From: JAZDLX01 sp964538455
GTDB lineage: Bacteria; Electryoneota; Electryoneia; Electryoneales; Electryoneaceae
DNA: 64,000 nucleotides
Reading direction: 5' to 3'
Assembly: GCA_964538455.1 (NCBI GenBank)
Contig: CAZIDZ010000004.1
Span: 1-64,000 of the forward strand
How positions within the stretch are numbered: position 1 is the first letter of the stretch; each line of letters begins with the position of its first letter. A program made the translations under genes and the position numbers. The notes beneath the pieces were generated by a model. It searched no databases. It had not been told where the DNA came from and saw only the letters and a program-made list of their open reading frames with translations. This document shows, in pieces, positions 25,512 to 33,823 of the stretch.

Positions 25512-26159
25512 TCAGAGAAGGGGGCTGGTGGAGACCGGAGCCGCCTCGATCAGAAAAAAGATGCCGAATCGTCTCCGCTCGAGATGCACGATGTTCAAGC
25601 CGGCTTCACGGACGAGAGCGGCATGGTCGCGGTGGGAATGGCAGGCGAGTTTTTCGGCGTGATACTCCTCGCGGCGCTCGATCCAGCGATCGATCCAGGA
25701 GACCGTGCTGGGGCCGTGTTCGATTAAAAGGATTCTCCCGTCCGGGCGGCAAACCCGCGCCATCTCGCGCAGCGCCTCCACCGGTTCCGGGGTCGTGCAG
25801 AGCACCTGGGAGGAGACGACAGTGGCGAACGAAGCGTCGGGAAAGGGCAGGTGCTGAGTATCCGCGAGGGCGAAACGAACGTGCGGCATCCCAAACCGGG
25901 CGGCCCGCCTACGGGCGACGTCGAGCATCACGTCGGAAACATCCGTCAACGTGACGTCCCGAAGACGGGAGTACGCCCGCAGCGTTTTTCCCGTTCCGGC
26001 TCCTACCTCGAGCAGCGGGCCGTTAATCCGGCGAAAAAGTTTTCGCCGCAGCAGAGGAATCCCCGCCAGCCGATCCGCCGTGCCCTCGAAGAGATCGTAA
26101 ACCGGCGCGAAACGGTTGTACTTCCGCCGTATGTCCCGAATCGTGAATTGTCCGCTCAT
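25512..26159 (-). CDS. class I SAM methyltransferase (UbiE/PmtA-like)
   Basis: A 215-aa methyltransferase. The SAM-binding motif I is LLEVGAGTGKTL at about residues 49-60; motif II (LTDVSDVML) and the post-motif LCTTPEP and LRPDG-like region are as in Methyltransf_11 enzymes. The N-terminal sequence YNRFAPVYDLFEG is typical of the UbiE/phospholipid-N-methyltransferase subgroup. A phospholipid or quinone substrate is therefore plausible but not proven. Its ATG overlaps the stop of the response regulator gene by 4 nt (ATGA), so it is translationally coupled to a two-component system, which is unusual. Confidence 0.85.
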   Translation of the reverse strand: MSGQFTIRDIRRKYNRFAPVYDLFEGTADRLAGIPLLRRKLFRRINGPLLEVGAGTGKTLRAYSRLRDVTLTDVSDVMLDVARRRAARFGMPHVRFALADTQHLPFPDASFATVVSSQVLCTTPEPVEALREMARVCRPDGRILLIEHGPSTVSWIDRWIERREEYHAEKLACHSHRDHAALVREAGLNIVHLERRRFGIFFLIEAAPVSTSPLL

Positions 26160-26866
26160 GGCGTCGATTCCGGTGTGCGGATGAAGCGATAGCCCGCGCC
26201 GTATTGGGTGAGGAGATGACGGGGGTGCTTGGGATTTTCTTCGAAATAACGCCGGAGGTTGAGGATCAGGTTGTCCACCGTGCGGCTCGTCGGAAACCTG
26301 TCGTACCCCCAGATCGTGTCGAGGATGGCCTCACGGTCAACGACCTCCCCCTCCCGCTCCACCAGCAGCTTGAGCAACATGCACTCCTTCTGTGTCAACA
26401 CAACTGAGCCGCGCGGAGTTTCGGCGCGGTACGCTGAAAAATCAATAGTGTTTCCTCCGAAGGAATAGGTGGCGCCCTGTTTGGGAGGGGTTTCGTACCA
26501 GCCCTGCCGCCGCAGGATCGCCCGCACCCGCCCCAACAATTCGCGCAGGCTGAACGGCTTTGTCAGGTAATCGTCGCCCCCCGCTTCGAGACCCTGAAGC
26601 TTGTCATCCTCACGGTCGCGCGCGGTGAGAAACAGGATCGGCACGTGGGACCCGGAGCCGCGCACTCGCTCCGCCACCTCGAAACCGCTCGCCCCGGGAA
26701 GCATCACGTCGAGCAGCACGAGATCGGGAGGGTCCTCGAGGATGCGGTCGATCGCGGACGTGCCGTCTCCCACATGATCAGTGGCGTATCCCTCCGCCTC
26801 GAGGTTGATTTTCAAGCCCCGTGCGATGTGGTCCTCGTCCTCGACAATCAGGATCCGCGAACTCAT
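26156..26866 (-). CDS. OmpR/PhoB-family response regulator
   Basis: A 236-aa regulator. The receiver domain has Asp9-Glu10 in the acidic pocket, the phospho-acceptor Asp53 (LLDVMLPG) and Lys103 (LTKPF). A linker leads to a winged-helix DNA-binding domain at about 135-230 with the motif TVDNLILNLRRYF. It lies 10 nt downstream of its histidine kinase and overlaps the methyltransferase gene by 4 nt. Probable targets are neighbouring genes of the locus, but no direct-repeat binding site was identified. Confidence 0.94.
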   Translation of the reverse strand: MSSRILIVEDEDHIARGLKINLEAEGYATDHVGDGTSAIDRILEDPPDLVLLDVMLPGASGFEVAERVRGSGSHVPILFLTARDREDDKLQGLEAGGDDYLTKPFSLRELLGRVRAILRRQGWYETPPKQGATYSFGGNTIDFSAYRAETPRGSVVLTQKECMLLKLLVEREGEVVDREAILDTIWGYDRFPTSRTVDNLILNLRRYFEENPKHPRHLLTQYGAGYRFIRTPESTP

Positions 26867-26876
26867 CCAATCTCCT

Positions 26877-27971
26877 TCAGGCCAGCGGCAGGGTCACGGT
26901 GAATGTCGCCCCCTGTCCCTCGCCGGGGCTTTTTGCAGCGACCCTTCCGCCGTAGCTGCGCACGATCTCGCGGACCAGATAGAGCCCGAGGCCGGACCCG
27001 GAAGTGCGGCGGGTGTCTTCATTCTCCGTACGGTAGAAGCGGTCGAAAATGCGCCTCCGCTCGCGTCGCCGGAACCCTCTCCCCTGATCCTCAACGTTCA
27101 GTTTCGCCCGGCGTCCACGCCGCACGCAGGTCAGTGTGACCCTGCCGCCCTCCGGAGAGTACTTGACCGCGTTTTCGACAAGGTTGCTGACTACGATCCG
27201 GCATTGTTCGGAATCCATGAACAGGCGCAGCGTCTCGTCGAGAGCGAGCCGGAACTCGATGCCAAACAGCTCCCCGACGCTCTCGCGAACATGCTTCACA
27301 GCTTCCCGGATCTCGTCGGCTGCATGAATCACTTCCCGTTTTCTTTCCGGGCGCGACGTGATCATCGCACGGGCCTGGAGCAGCCGGTCGATCAGGCTTT
27401 GCAGCCGGTCGAGGTTCTGGTTCATCGAGCCGAGGATTTCCACCTGTTGGTCACGCGGCAGCTCGCGCCGCTGAAGCGTTTCGCCGTAAAGGCGAAGGGC
27501 TGTGATCGGGGTTTTCAGTTCGTGGCTGATCGCCGAGAGAAAGCTTGTCTGCCGCCGTTCGAAGGTCAGTTCGCGCCGCAGCGTCCAGTACATGAAGAAA
27601 GTGCCGGCAATCAGCACCGCGGAGAAAAAAACGCCCTCGTAGAGGAACATCCGCACCGTGCGCTGAGTCTCATCCTGCAACCTTTTCTCGGCAGTCGGAT
27701 TGATCATGATCTTGCCGTCGTCGGTCACCGCCAGATCGGGGAAGGCGCTGGCGAGCCAGCGCTGCAGGGAGCCGGGTTCGTTCGTGTGGACCCCGGCCCA
27801 GAGCTGAGCCGTGGAAAGTTGCCGTTTCCACAGGTCCTCTTGAAGCGAGGCGAGCCGCTCCCCGCTGCGGATCTGGAAAATGATCCACCAGCTCACCTGG
27901 ACGATAAGAAACAGCGTGAGCAGCACGAAGAGCAGGAGTTGAGCTCGCGTGGTATCGCGGGGACGTTTCAT
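26877..27971 (-). CDS. sensor histidine kinase with two TM helices
   Basis: A 364-aa HPK1-type kinase. TM1 at about 11-33, an extracytoplasmic loop of about 75 residues, TM2 at about 109-130, then HisKA with H-box SHELKTP (His150). The HATPase_c domain has an N-box (NLVENAVKYS), G1 (DQGRGF), F-box (FDRFYR) and G2 (GSGLGLYLV). All catalytic boxes are intact. It is paired with the adjacent OmpR-type regulator. The small sensor loop gives no clue to the signal; a 7-TM protein encoded 21 nt upstream may be an accessory sensor. Confidence 0.94.
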   Translation of the reverse strand: MKRPRDTTRAQLLLFVLLTLFLIVQVSWWIIFQIRSGERLASLQEDLWKRQLSTAQLWAGVHTNEPGSLQRWLASAFPDLAVTDDGKIMINPTAEKRLQDETQRTVRMFLYEGVFFSAVLIAGTFFMYWTLRRELTFERRQTSFLSAISHELKTPITALRLYGETLQRRELPRDQQVEILGSMNQNLDRLQSLIDRLLQARAMITSRPERKREVIHAADEIREAVKHVRESVGELFGIEFRLALDETLRLFMDSEQCRIVVSNLVENAVKYSPEGGRVTLTCVRRGRRAKLNVEDQGRGFRRRERRRIFDRFYRTENEDTRRTSGSGLGLYLVREIVRSYGGRVAAKSPGEGQGATFTVTLPLA

Positions 27972-27992
27972 GCGTTCCGACTCGCAACGGAT

Positions 27993-28703
27993 TCAGGCCG
28001 CGGACACCTCCCGCTCCACCGCAGGACGCGATCTTCTCCGGCCGTACGTGAGAGTGCCCATGATGATGAATATGAGCCCAATCAATTCACCCACGTAAAG
28101 TGCCTCCACCAGACCGGTTTTTGCCAGCGATCCTCCGATGCCGGGGAGCAACCCGCCGAGCGCGATCATCGCCGCCCCTCCCGCCTTGATACCCATGCCG
28201 GGGACGCGGGCGAACCGGATCGCGCTGAGCGCGGCGCCTCCAACGAGAAACAGCGCGGCATACCCGTTGAGCAGCGGCGTCAGCAGGCGCACCCACGACC
28301 AGCCGAGAATCGCCCCGGACGGTTTGTCCGGAAGCAGCGCCTCCGCACGAACCGGCGAGAGGATAACGAGAACGGCCGCTGCGGTCGCGAACAGCAAAGT
28401 CCCCATCGTCCAGCGGTCCGCTGTCCGCTGTTTCAGCATCAGGTATACCGTGCCCTGGGCGAGTGGGTAGGCTCCGAACAGGGCGCCCGCGATGTACCAC
28501 GCTTTGGTGAGAAAGATGGAGTTGCCGAGCAGCGTGATCAGGCTCTCCAGCAACGTCCCAACCCCGTAGAGAAGAATCCCCAGTGTCCACCAGAACATTG
28601 GCCGGTCCCTGCTGATCGACCATCGCCGGAACAGATGGATGAAAAAGAACGCGGAGAGCGCCGTCGTCAGCAACGGCAGGTAGTGGAGGGTTTGCAGTCT
28701 CAT
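27993..28703 (-). CDS. unknown seven-TM membrane protein
   Basis: A 236-aa protein with seven hydrophobic helices filling nearly its full length and a short Arg-rich cytoplasmic tail (GRRRSR). I do not recognise the family. The start was chosen at the ATG at 28703, which has GAGG 5 nt upstream; the open frame reaches 28754 without a better site. It lies 21 nt upstream of the histidine kinase gene and just after the hairpin that ends the HmuY unit, so it belongs with the two-component system. It could be a membrane sensor or accessory protein. Confidence 0.65.
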   Translation of the reverse strand: MRLQTLHYLPLLTTALSAFFFIHLFRRWSISRDRPMFWWTLGILLYGVGTLLESLITLLGNSIFLTKAWYIAGALFGAYPLAQGTVYLMLKQRTADRWTMGTLLFATAAAVLVILSPVRAEALLPDKPSGAILGWSWVRLLTPLLNGYAALFLVGGAALSAIRFARVPGMGIKAGGAAMIALGGLLPGIGGSLAKTGLVEALYVGELIGLIFIIMGTLTYGRRRSRPAVEREVSAA

Positions 28704-28747
28704 CGCCGCCTCGTCTCGAATGGACTCCATTGTCCGGAAGAAACCAA

Positions 28748-28785
28748 CCCGCACCGCGCTTAGGGGGTATAAACGGCGGTGCGGG
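28748..28785 (-). terminator. 10-bp hairpin downstream of the HmuY gene
   Basis: CCCGCACCGC (28748-28757) and GCGGTGCGGG (28776-28785) are exact complements. On the minus strand the stem is followed by TTGGTTTCTTCC, moderately T-rich. It lies 18 nt past the HmuY stop and upstream of the 7-TM gene, so it is a probable terminator or attenuator between the receptor unit and the regulatory unit. Confidence 0.55.
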
Positions 28786-28802
28786 CTGCGAAGATTCAGC
28801 GG

Positions 28803-29909
28803 TCAGTTCGTGAGCGCGTCAAAGCGAACCGTAATCCAACCGCTGATCGGGATTTCGTCCACGACACGGTAATAGCCCGTGATAGCGAGCTTCCACAGCG
28901 TGCCGTCCGCGGCCTTCAGGATGTACACGTGTCCGCGGGTTTCGATGACATGCACGGTCTCATCGTAGTTGTACCATTCGCTCCCCGGAATATTGGGCGC
29001 GCCGAAGATGGACTGGATCGCGTCCGGGAAGTAGCCTCCTCCCTGCGGAGCGGTCGAGACCGAAGCGAAGTCGTTCGTCTCGAGATACATCGGGTACACG
29101 GAGGCGTTCCCCGGACCGCTGTTTCCGCCGTTGATCCTGCATTCATACCCCTGGAATTCGAGGTCCCATGCCGTGGAGGTGGAGGGATCGGCGACGTCGA
29201 TCAGGCCGCCCTTGGCGAATGAGAAATACCCCGTGCTCGCGCCGATGTCGAGCACGGCGGTCTGGGGGTCTCCGGAAAGGTCAGTGCTGCCGTTCGGCTG
29301 GAAGACATAGGTGATCTCGACGGTGCCCATGTCGGGCGGCATCCCGCCGCCGTACAGGGTGTCCACGTTGAATTTGGCGTAATCTCCCTGAGCGGTGACC
29401 ATCACATAAAGGTCGTGAGTGGGCAGCAGGATGTGTCCCTGTTCGGGGAGATAGACGTACCAGTTCGAAACGGCGAGGTTCTCCTGGTCGCTCTCCCAGG
29501 CGTCGCTGGGAACCTGCGGCGCGGTTGTCACCGCTTCGAAATCCGTGCTGTCCGGGTCCCCGATATCCGCGAGATCCACACCGACCATGCCGCCGGGGCC
29601 GGAAACTCCGCCGTTCAGCTTGCCGTTGATTCGTGAGAACGCGATATCCCAGTCGGAGGATGCGGACGCTTCCTCGTCGGTCAGCGCGACGATCTCCCTG
29701 TTCTGCAGGCTGAAGTAAGCGTAGCTGTCGTAGCTGGTTGCGTTGATCATCGAGTACCAGGATCCGTCATTCCCCTGCCAGACGGTTGCCGTGTCAGTGG
29801 TGTCGTTGGACGGACCGGAGACGTCGTTCGAACTGTTGTTCGAGCAGGCTCCCATCAGCAATCCGACTGTGACCGCTGAGACCACTACCATCAGCGAACT
29901 CTTCCTCAT
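28803..29909 (-). CDS. HmuY-family lipoprotein with two tandem domains
   Basis: A 368-aa lipoprotein. The signal ends at lipobox MGAC (Cys22 from the chosen start). Two consecutive HmuY-like segments are visible. One has YAYFSLQN followed by SDWDIAFSRINGKLNGG; the second has TGYFSFAKGG followed by TAWDLEFQGYECRINGG. HmuY proteins bind haem at the cell surface and pass it to a TonB receptor. A receptor gene lies 75 nt upstream on the same strand, so this is a plausible HmuR-HmuY-like pair. The ATG at 29909 has AAGGAG 8 nt upstream. The ligand could also be another porphyrin or a metal complex. Confidence 0.83.
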   Translation of the reverse strand: MRKSSLMVVVSAVTVGLLMGACSNNSSNDVSGPSNDTTDTATVWQGNDGSWYSMINATSYDSYAYFSLQNREIVALTDEEASASSDWDIAFSRINGKLNGGVSGPGGMVGVDLADIGDPDSTDFEAVTTAPQVPSDAWESDQENLAVSNWYVYLPEQGHILLPTHDLYVMVTAQGDYAKFNVDTLYGGGMPPDMGTVEITYVFQPNGSTDLSGDPQTAVLDIGASTGYFSFAKGGLIDVADPSTSTAWDLEFQGYECRINGGNSGPGNASVYPMYLETNDFASVSTAPQGGGYFPDAIQSIFGAPNIPGSEWYNYDETVHVIETRGHVYILKAADGTLWKLAITGYYRVVDEIPISGWITVRFDALTN

Positions 29910-29984
29910 CTCTTTGCTCCTTGCTTCCGTTGTCCCGGATTCTCCGTCCGGGCGCGCGGTTGTACTCAAGATCTCTCTGGCCGG

Positions 29985-32228
29985 TCATGCCCCGAGTTTC
30001 GGCACCCACGACCATCGCCAGCCGATTGTCGCGATTCGGCCCTGGAAAGGGCCATACCGCGGGTTCACCGTATCCAGCAGATTGTCCACCTTCGCGATCA
30101 GCGTCATGCCCCCGGAAAACCGGCGGCTGACCGCAAGCGACCAGATCGAGTAGGGTTCGGTGTACTCGTCGCTCGTCTGGCTGTCCCTGTTGAAGCGATC
30201 CTGGAACAGGGATTTGCCGATGTAGCGTCCCCAGACCCGCACGCTCCACTGCGGGGGCGTCCACGTCAGCTCCCAGCGGGCGGTGTGGGCTGGGCGGCGC
30301 AGCAGCGACCCGCCCGTCTCACGGTTGTGCGTCGCCAGATAGCTGTAGCCGCCCCTCATGTCCAGGTGGCGGAAAAGTCTGAAGCTCTGCTCCAGTTCGA
30401 CGCCCGCCGTCCACGCGCTCGTGATGTTCTCGTACTGGTAAATGCCCACGTAGTAGGTGTCGGTCGAGGTGAGGCTGTCGAAATCGATCAGGCTGCGGAG
30501 GTCGTTGTAGAAGACGCTGATCCGCGACGTACTGCGGTTTTCAACCGTGTGCTCCAGAGAGAGATCGAGGTTTGTCGAGGTCTCGGGCTGCAGGTTCGGA
30601 TTGCCGATCACCTCATAGCCCACGGAACTGTGGTTGAACGTGAAATACAGCTCCTTGGCGGATGGCGCGCGATAGCCCTTGCCCGCGCTCGCCCGGACAC
30701 GGATCGCCTCCGTGGGCGACCACATCACAGAGAAGCGCGGACTGATGTTCTCCCCGTAAATCTGGTGCCGTTCGTAGCGAACGCCGGGGACCAGCATCCA
30801 CTTTCGCGCGACTGTCCATTCATCCTGCGCGAAACCATCCCAGGCGTTCAGGTCGGAGGAGAAATCGTCCACGTTCAGCGCAGGCGTTCCGCCGTCCACA
30901 AGCGTCATCTCGGTTCGGGCCTTGATCCCCCAGAGGTAGGCGTCCGCCCCCAGGGTCAGTCGGTGCGCGGGATGCACGGTGCGAGTCAGTTGCAGCGAGA
31001 CTTGGTTGTAGTCCTCCTGGTTCCTGCTCAAATCGAGACGGCGGTGTCTCTGCTGCGTGTACTTGGCCCAGTTGTGGTACATCGTCGAGCGGTACAGCTT
31101 CACCGAGTAGCGGTCCGCCCAGGATCGGCTGCCGGTCAGCTCCGCGGATAGTTCGTTGCGGACATTCAACTCCTCGTCATCCCGGACGAGATTGATCCCC
31201 GGAATCCCGGTGTCTTCCAGCCACACCTGGTTTTCGTGGAGCAGGCGGCCGCTGAGAATCAGCGTGGTGGTGGGACTGAGATTCACGTCCGCGCGCAGGT
31301 TTCCCCCGCTTCGCTCCGACTGCGCCGTTCCCTCGGTCTGGGGCGTGCTCGGGTCGATGTCCATGATCCCGTTGTTCTCATACTGGAGCCCGCCGCGGAT
31401 ACCGACCGCTCCGCGCTTCCAGCTGAAATCCACGGCCGGATTCGCTGTCCTGGCCCCGATCGCAGACGACCCCGACGGGAGCCATCCCCCGCCGGTGAGG
31501 TCGACGTCCAGCCGCAGCGGATCGACCGGATCGGCCGTGATCACATTGATCACCCCACCGATCGCTTCGCTCCCGTACAGCGTGCTGATCGCTCCCTTGA
31601 CAACCTCGATCTGGCGGATGCCCTGCGTGGAAATCTGATCGAGATCGATGCTGCCGTTGATCCGCCCGATCACCCGGTTTCCATCCACCAGGATCAACAC
31701 CCGTTGCGGATCGACGCCCTGGAGCATCACACCTTGTCCTGAGAAATCCTCGCGGACATCGACGCCGATCTGGCTCTCCAGCGCGTCCGCCGCGGTCAGC
31801 GCCACCGATTTGTCCATCTCGGACCGGGTGACAAGCTCGGTGCTGACGGGAACGTCCTTGAGCAGCTGCTCCGTGCGGGTCGCCGTGTAGACCACCTCGT
31901 TCAGCTTCACCGCGTTGGCTTTCATCCGGATTGAGACTACGAGTAGTGCGTCGCCATGGATTGCGACCGGCCGGGTGACGGTGGCATACCCGACGTGGCT
32001 GATCTCGAGCTTCCACTCGCCGGGCGGAACCGATGGGAGCGTGAAGCGCCCGTCGAGGTCGGCTGCCGTGCCGATGCGGGTTCCCGACAGGCGCACGTCC
32101 GCTCCCGGAAGAGGTCTCGAGGTGCTGTCGTCGAGGACGATTCCACCGAGCGTGCCCGCCTGGGCCGATGCGCCGACGAATAGAGTAAAAAGTGCAAGGT
32201 TGTATATTCTTTTCACAAAGCAGTGCAT
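29985..32228 (-). CDS. TonB-dependent outer-membrane receptor
   Basis: A 747-aa receptor with a signal peptide (about 1-24) and an N-terminal carboxypeptidase-regulatory-like domain (about 25-110; GGIVLDDSTSRPLPGA). The plug domain spans about 115-235 (LILVDGNRV, IEVVKGAISTLYGSEAIGGVINVIT) and is followed by a roughly 500-residue beta-barrel. The plug motifs are close to those of BtuB/HmuR-type receptors. It imports a bulky iron, haem or cobalamin-type ligand using TonB energy. The downstream HmuY-type lipoprotein favours haem. The leader on the minus strand carries strong stem-loops (32320-32416). Confidence 0.92.
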   Translation of the reverse strand: MHCFVKRIYNLALFTLFVGASAQAGTLGGIVLDDSTSRPLPGADVRLSGTRIGTAADLDGRFTLPSVPPGEWKLEISHVGYATVTRPVAIHGDALLVVSIRMKANAVKLNEVVYTATRTEQLLKDVPVSTELVTRSEMDKSVALTAADALESQIGVDVREDFSGQGVMLQGVDPQRVLILVDGNRVIGRINGSIDLDQISTQGIRQIEVVKGAISTLYGSEAIGGVINVITADPVDPLRLDVDLTGGGWLPSGSSAIGARTANPAVDFSWKRGAVGIRGGLQYENNGIMDIDPSTPQTEGTAQSERSGGNLRADVNLSPTTTLILSGRLLHENQVWLEDTGIPGINLVRDDEELNVRNELSAELTGSRSWADRYSVKLYRSTMYHNWAKYTQQRHRRLDLSRNQEDYNQVSLQLTRTVHPAHRLTLGADAYLWGIKARTEMTLVDGGTPALNVDDFSSDLNAWDGFAQDEWTVARKWMLVPGVRYERHQIYGENISPRFSVMWSPTEAIRVRASAGKGYRAPSAKELYFTFNHSSVGYEVIGNPNLQPETSTNLDLSLEHTVENRSTSRISVFYNDLRSLIDFDSLTSTDTYYVGIYQYENITSAWTAGVELEQSFRLFRHLDMRGGYSYLATHNRETGGSLLRRPAHTARWELTWTPPQWSVRVWGRYIGKSLFQDRFNRDSQTSDEYTEPYSIWSLAVSRRFSGGMTLIAKVDNLLDTVNPRYGPFQGRIATIGWRWSWVPKLGA

Positions 32229-32589
32229 GCCCGTTCCCGCTCTCCCTGTGCAGCCCCCTATGCCGCTAAAGGCCCCACGTCCCCTTCTGAATCACCCCGA
32301 TCCCTTTTCGGGCCGCGGAAATCGGACCCCGGTCCATTGCGAACCGAGGTCCGATTCATCCGTCTGCGGTCCCGTGGGGGCGGGTACACGCGAAAGAATA
32401 CGTTTTCCGCAGACGGGCAATTGTCATGGAAATTTCACAGGAGAGTCGACGTTGCGGGCTCCCCTTCGCCGGGGAAAAGCCCCCCGCGCTCCTTAATTTC
32501 CGCCTCCTGCGGAGCACCACTTGCACTGCGGACGCGAAGTCTGGAAATTCACAGACACTTCAGCCGCGTTCAACCTCCGGGAAACGATC
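32229..32589 (-). promoter_or_regulatory. structured leader / divergent promoter region
   Basis: This 361-nt gap separates the TonB receptor gene (minus) from the mscS gene (plus). It contains a 14-bp stem (32320-32333 with 32343-32356) whose single odd pair is G-U only in a minus-strand RNA. It also has a 10-bp perfect stem (32360-32369 with 32407-32416). Both would lie in the receptor mRNA leader. No cobalamin B12-box or other riboswitch core that I know was found. No coding sequence is apparent. Confidence 0.4.
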
Positions 32590-33576
32590 ATGAGACTATC
32601 CTCTTTTTCGTTGCAAAAAGTATTAGATAATCTAAACTTATGGGCCCCTATTGTGCTCCGTATCATACTCATCCTCGTCGTCGCCTGGCTCATCTGGTGG
32701 CTCCTCAGCCGACTGATCGGCCGTCTCGCCGCGCGCACCGCCTCCAGCAGCCATGTCACGGCGCAACGCGTCAACACCCTATCGAGCCTTTTGCAGAGCG
32801 CGTTAGGCGTTGCAATTCTTACACTTGCAATCACACTCGTGTTGGGTGAGCTGGGGATCAACCTCGGTCCGCTGATCGCCGCCGCGGGAGTGGTCGGCCT
32901 CGCGATCGGTTTCGGCGCTCAATCCCTCGTCAAGGATGTGCTCAACGGGTTCTTTTTCCTGCTCGAGGGCCACGTTCGCGTCGGCGATGTGATCGAGGCC
33001 GCGGGAAAAACCGGACTGGTCGAACAGATCACGCTGCGGACCCTGGTGCTCAGGGATTTCGAGGGGAAGGTCCACGTCATCCCCCACGGCGAGATCGCGA
33101 CAGTAACGAGCCTGACCAAAGATTATTCACGAGCCCTGATCAACATCGGCGTCGCCTACCGGGAAGACCACGAATGGGTAATGCAGCTGCTTCGCGAGGA
33201 GGGCGAAAAACTCAGGCAGGACCCCAATTTTTCCCGATCCATTCTCGACGGACCGGAGGTGTTCGGGATCGATGCGTTCAACGATTCCGACATCCTGTTC
33301 AAGGTTCGGTTCATGACCCAGCCGCTCCAGCAATGGGACGTCGCGCGAGCGTACAGAAGACGGGTGAAGCGCCGGTTCGACGAAGAGGGAGTGGAGATCC
33401 CCTTCCCCCACACGACCCTCTATTTCGGGGCGGAGCGGGATGGAAGCGCACCTCCAGCGTTCATCAAGCTCGCAAGCGCCGAACTGAAGAAGCTGGTCCG
33501 AACAAAGCCCCCCGAACAGATTCCTCGTCCCGAAGCGGACGAAACCCTGCCCGACGGCCCCGACGGAGGAGAATGA
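32590..33576 (+). CDS. MscS-family mechanosensitive channel
   Basis: A 328-aa small-conductance mechanosensitive channel of the inner membrane that relieves turgor on osmotic downshock. Three TM helices lie in the first 125 residues. The pore-lining TM3 with Gly/Ala packing (GVVGLAIGFGAQSLVKD) is followed by the beta domain (HVRVGDVIEA) and the alpha/beta C-terminal domain. The ATG at 32590 follows CCGGGAAA; a longer frame to 32521 adds an unlikely polar N-terminus. It stands alone and lies next to the glycan locus but shows no functional tie to it. Confidence 0.94.
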   Translation: MRLSSFSLQKVLDNLNLWAPIVLRIILILVVAWLIWWLLSRLIGRLAARTASSSHVTAQRVNTLSSLLQSALGVAILTLAITLVLGELGINLGPLIAAAGVVGLAIGFGAQSLVKDVLNGFFFLLEGHVRVGDVIEAAGKTGLVEQITLRTLVLRDFEGKVHVIPHGEIATVTSLTKDYSRALINIGVAYREDHEWVMQLLREEGEKLRQDPNFSRSILDGPEVFGIDAFNDSDILFKVRFMTQPLQQWDVARAYRRRVKRRFDEEGVEIPFPHTTLYFGAERDGSAPPAFIKLASAELKKLVRTKPPEQIPRPEADETLPDGPDGGE

Positions 33577-33695
33577 ACGAGGGAGTAGCAAGAACTCCTT
33601 GGCATTTCTGGAATTAACCCGGTCGGTTCTCCAGCAGGGGACGATTGGGCAAAACATGCCTTTCTCCCGGCAGATTTCACGACTTTCCCTCCGAT

Positions 33696-33724
33696 TTGCT
33701 CCTGTATTTACAAGATGTTAGAGT
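33696..33724 (+). promoter_or_regulatory. possible sigma-70-type promoter for the glycan locus plus-strand arm
   Basis: TTGCTC and TAGAGT are separated by 17 nt in an AT-rich stretch 100 nt upstream of the first glycerophosphotransferase gene. Matches to consensus are moderate (about 3-4 of 6 each). A perfect 8-bp palindrome (CTCTCGAT, one base, ATCGAGAG, 33759-33775) lies just downstream and could be an operator or leader hairpin. Confidence 0.35.
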
Positions 33725-33823
33725 GGTACAGGGGTTGCTCTATCAAAGGTACGGAAGACTCTCGATTATCGAGAGGCCAGGGTGGACTGTATCGGCATCG
33801 GAGCGAAGACAAGCGGAGACTTC

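Noticed and set aside
26781..28763. 660-aa plus-strand open frame
   Set aside because: It is opposite the kinase, regulator and 7-TM genes, all of which have recognisable motifs, order and ribosome-binding sites; its composition is that of a shadow frame.
32229..32589. Cobalamin riboswitch upstream of the TonB receptor
   Set aside because: The stems are strong, but no B12-box (GCCACTG-type) or other conserved core of that class was found.
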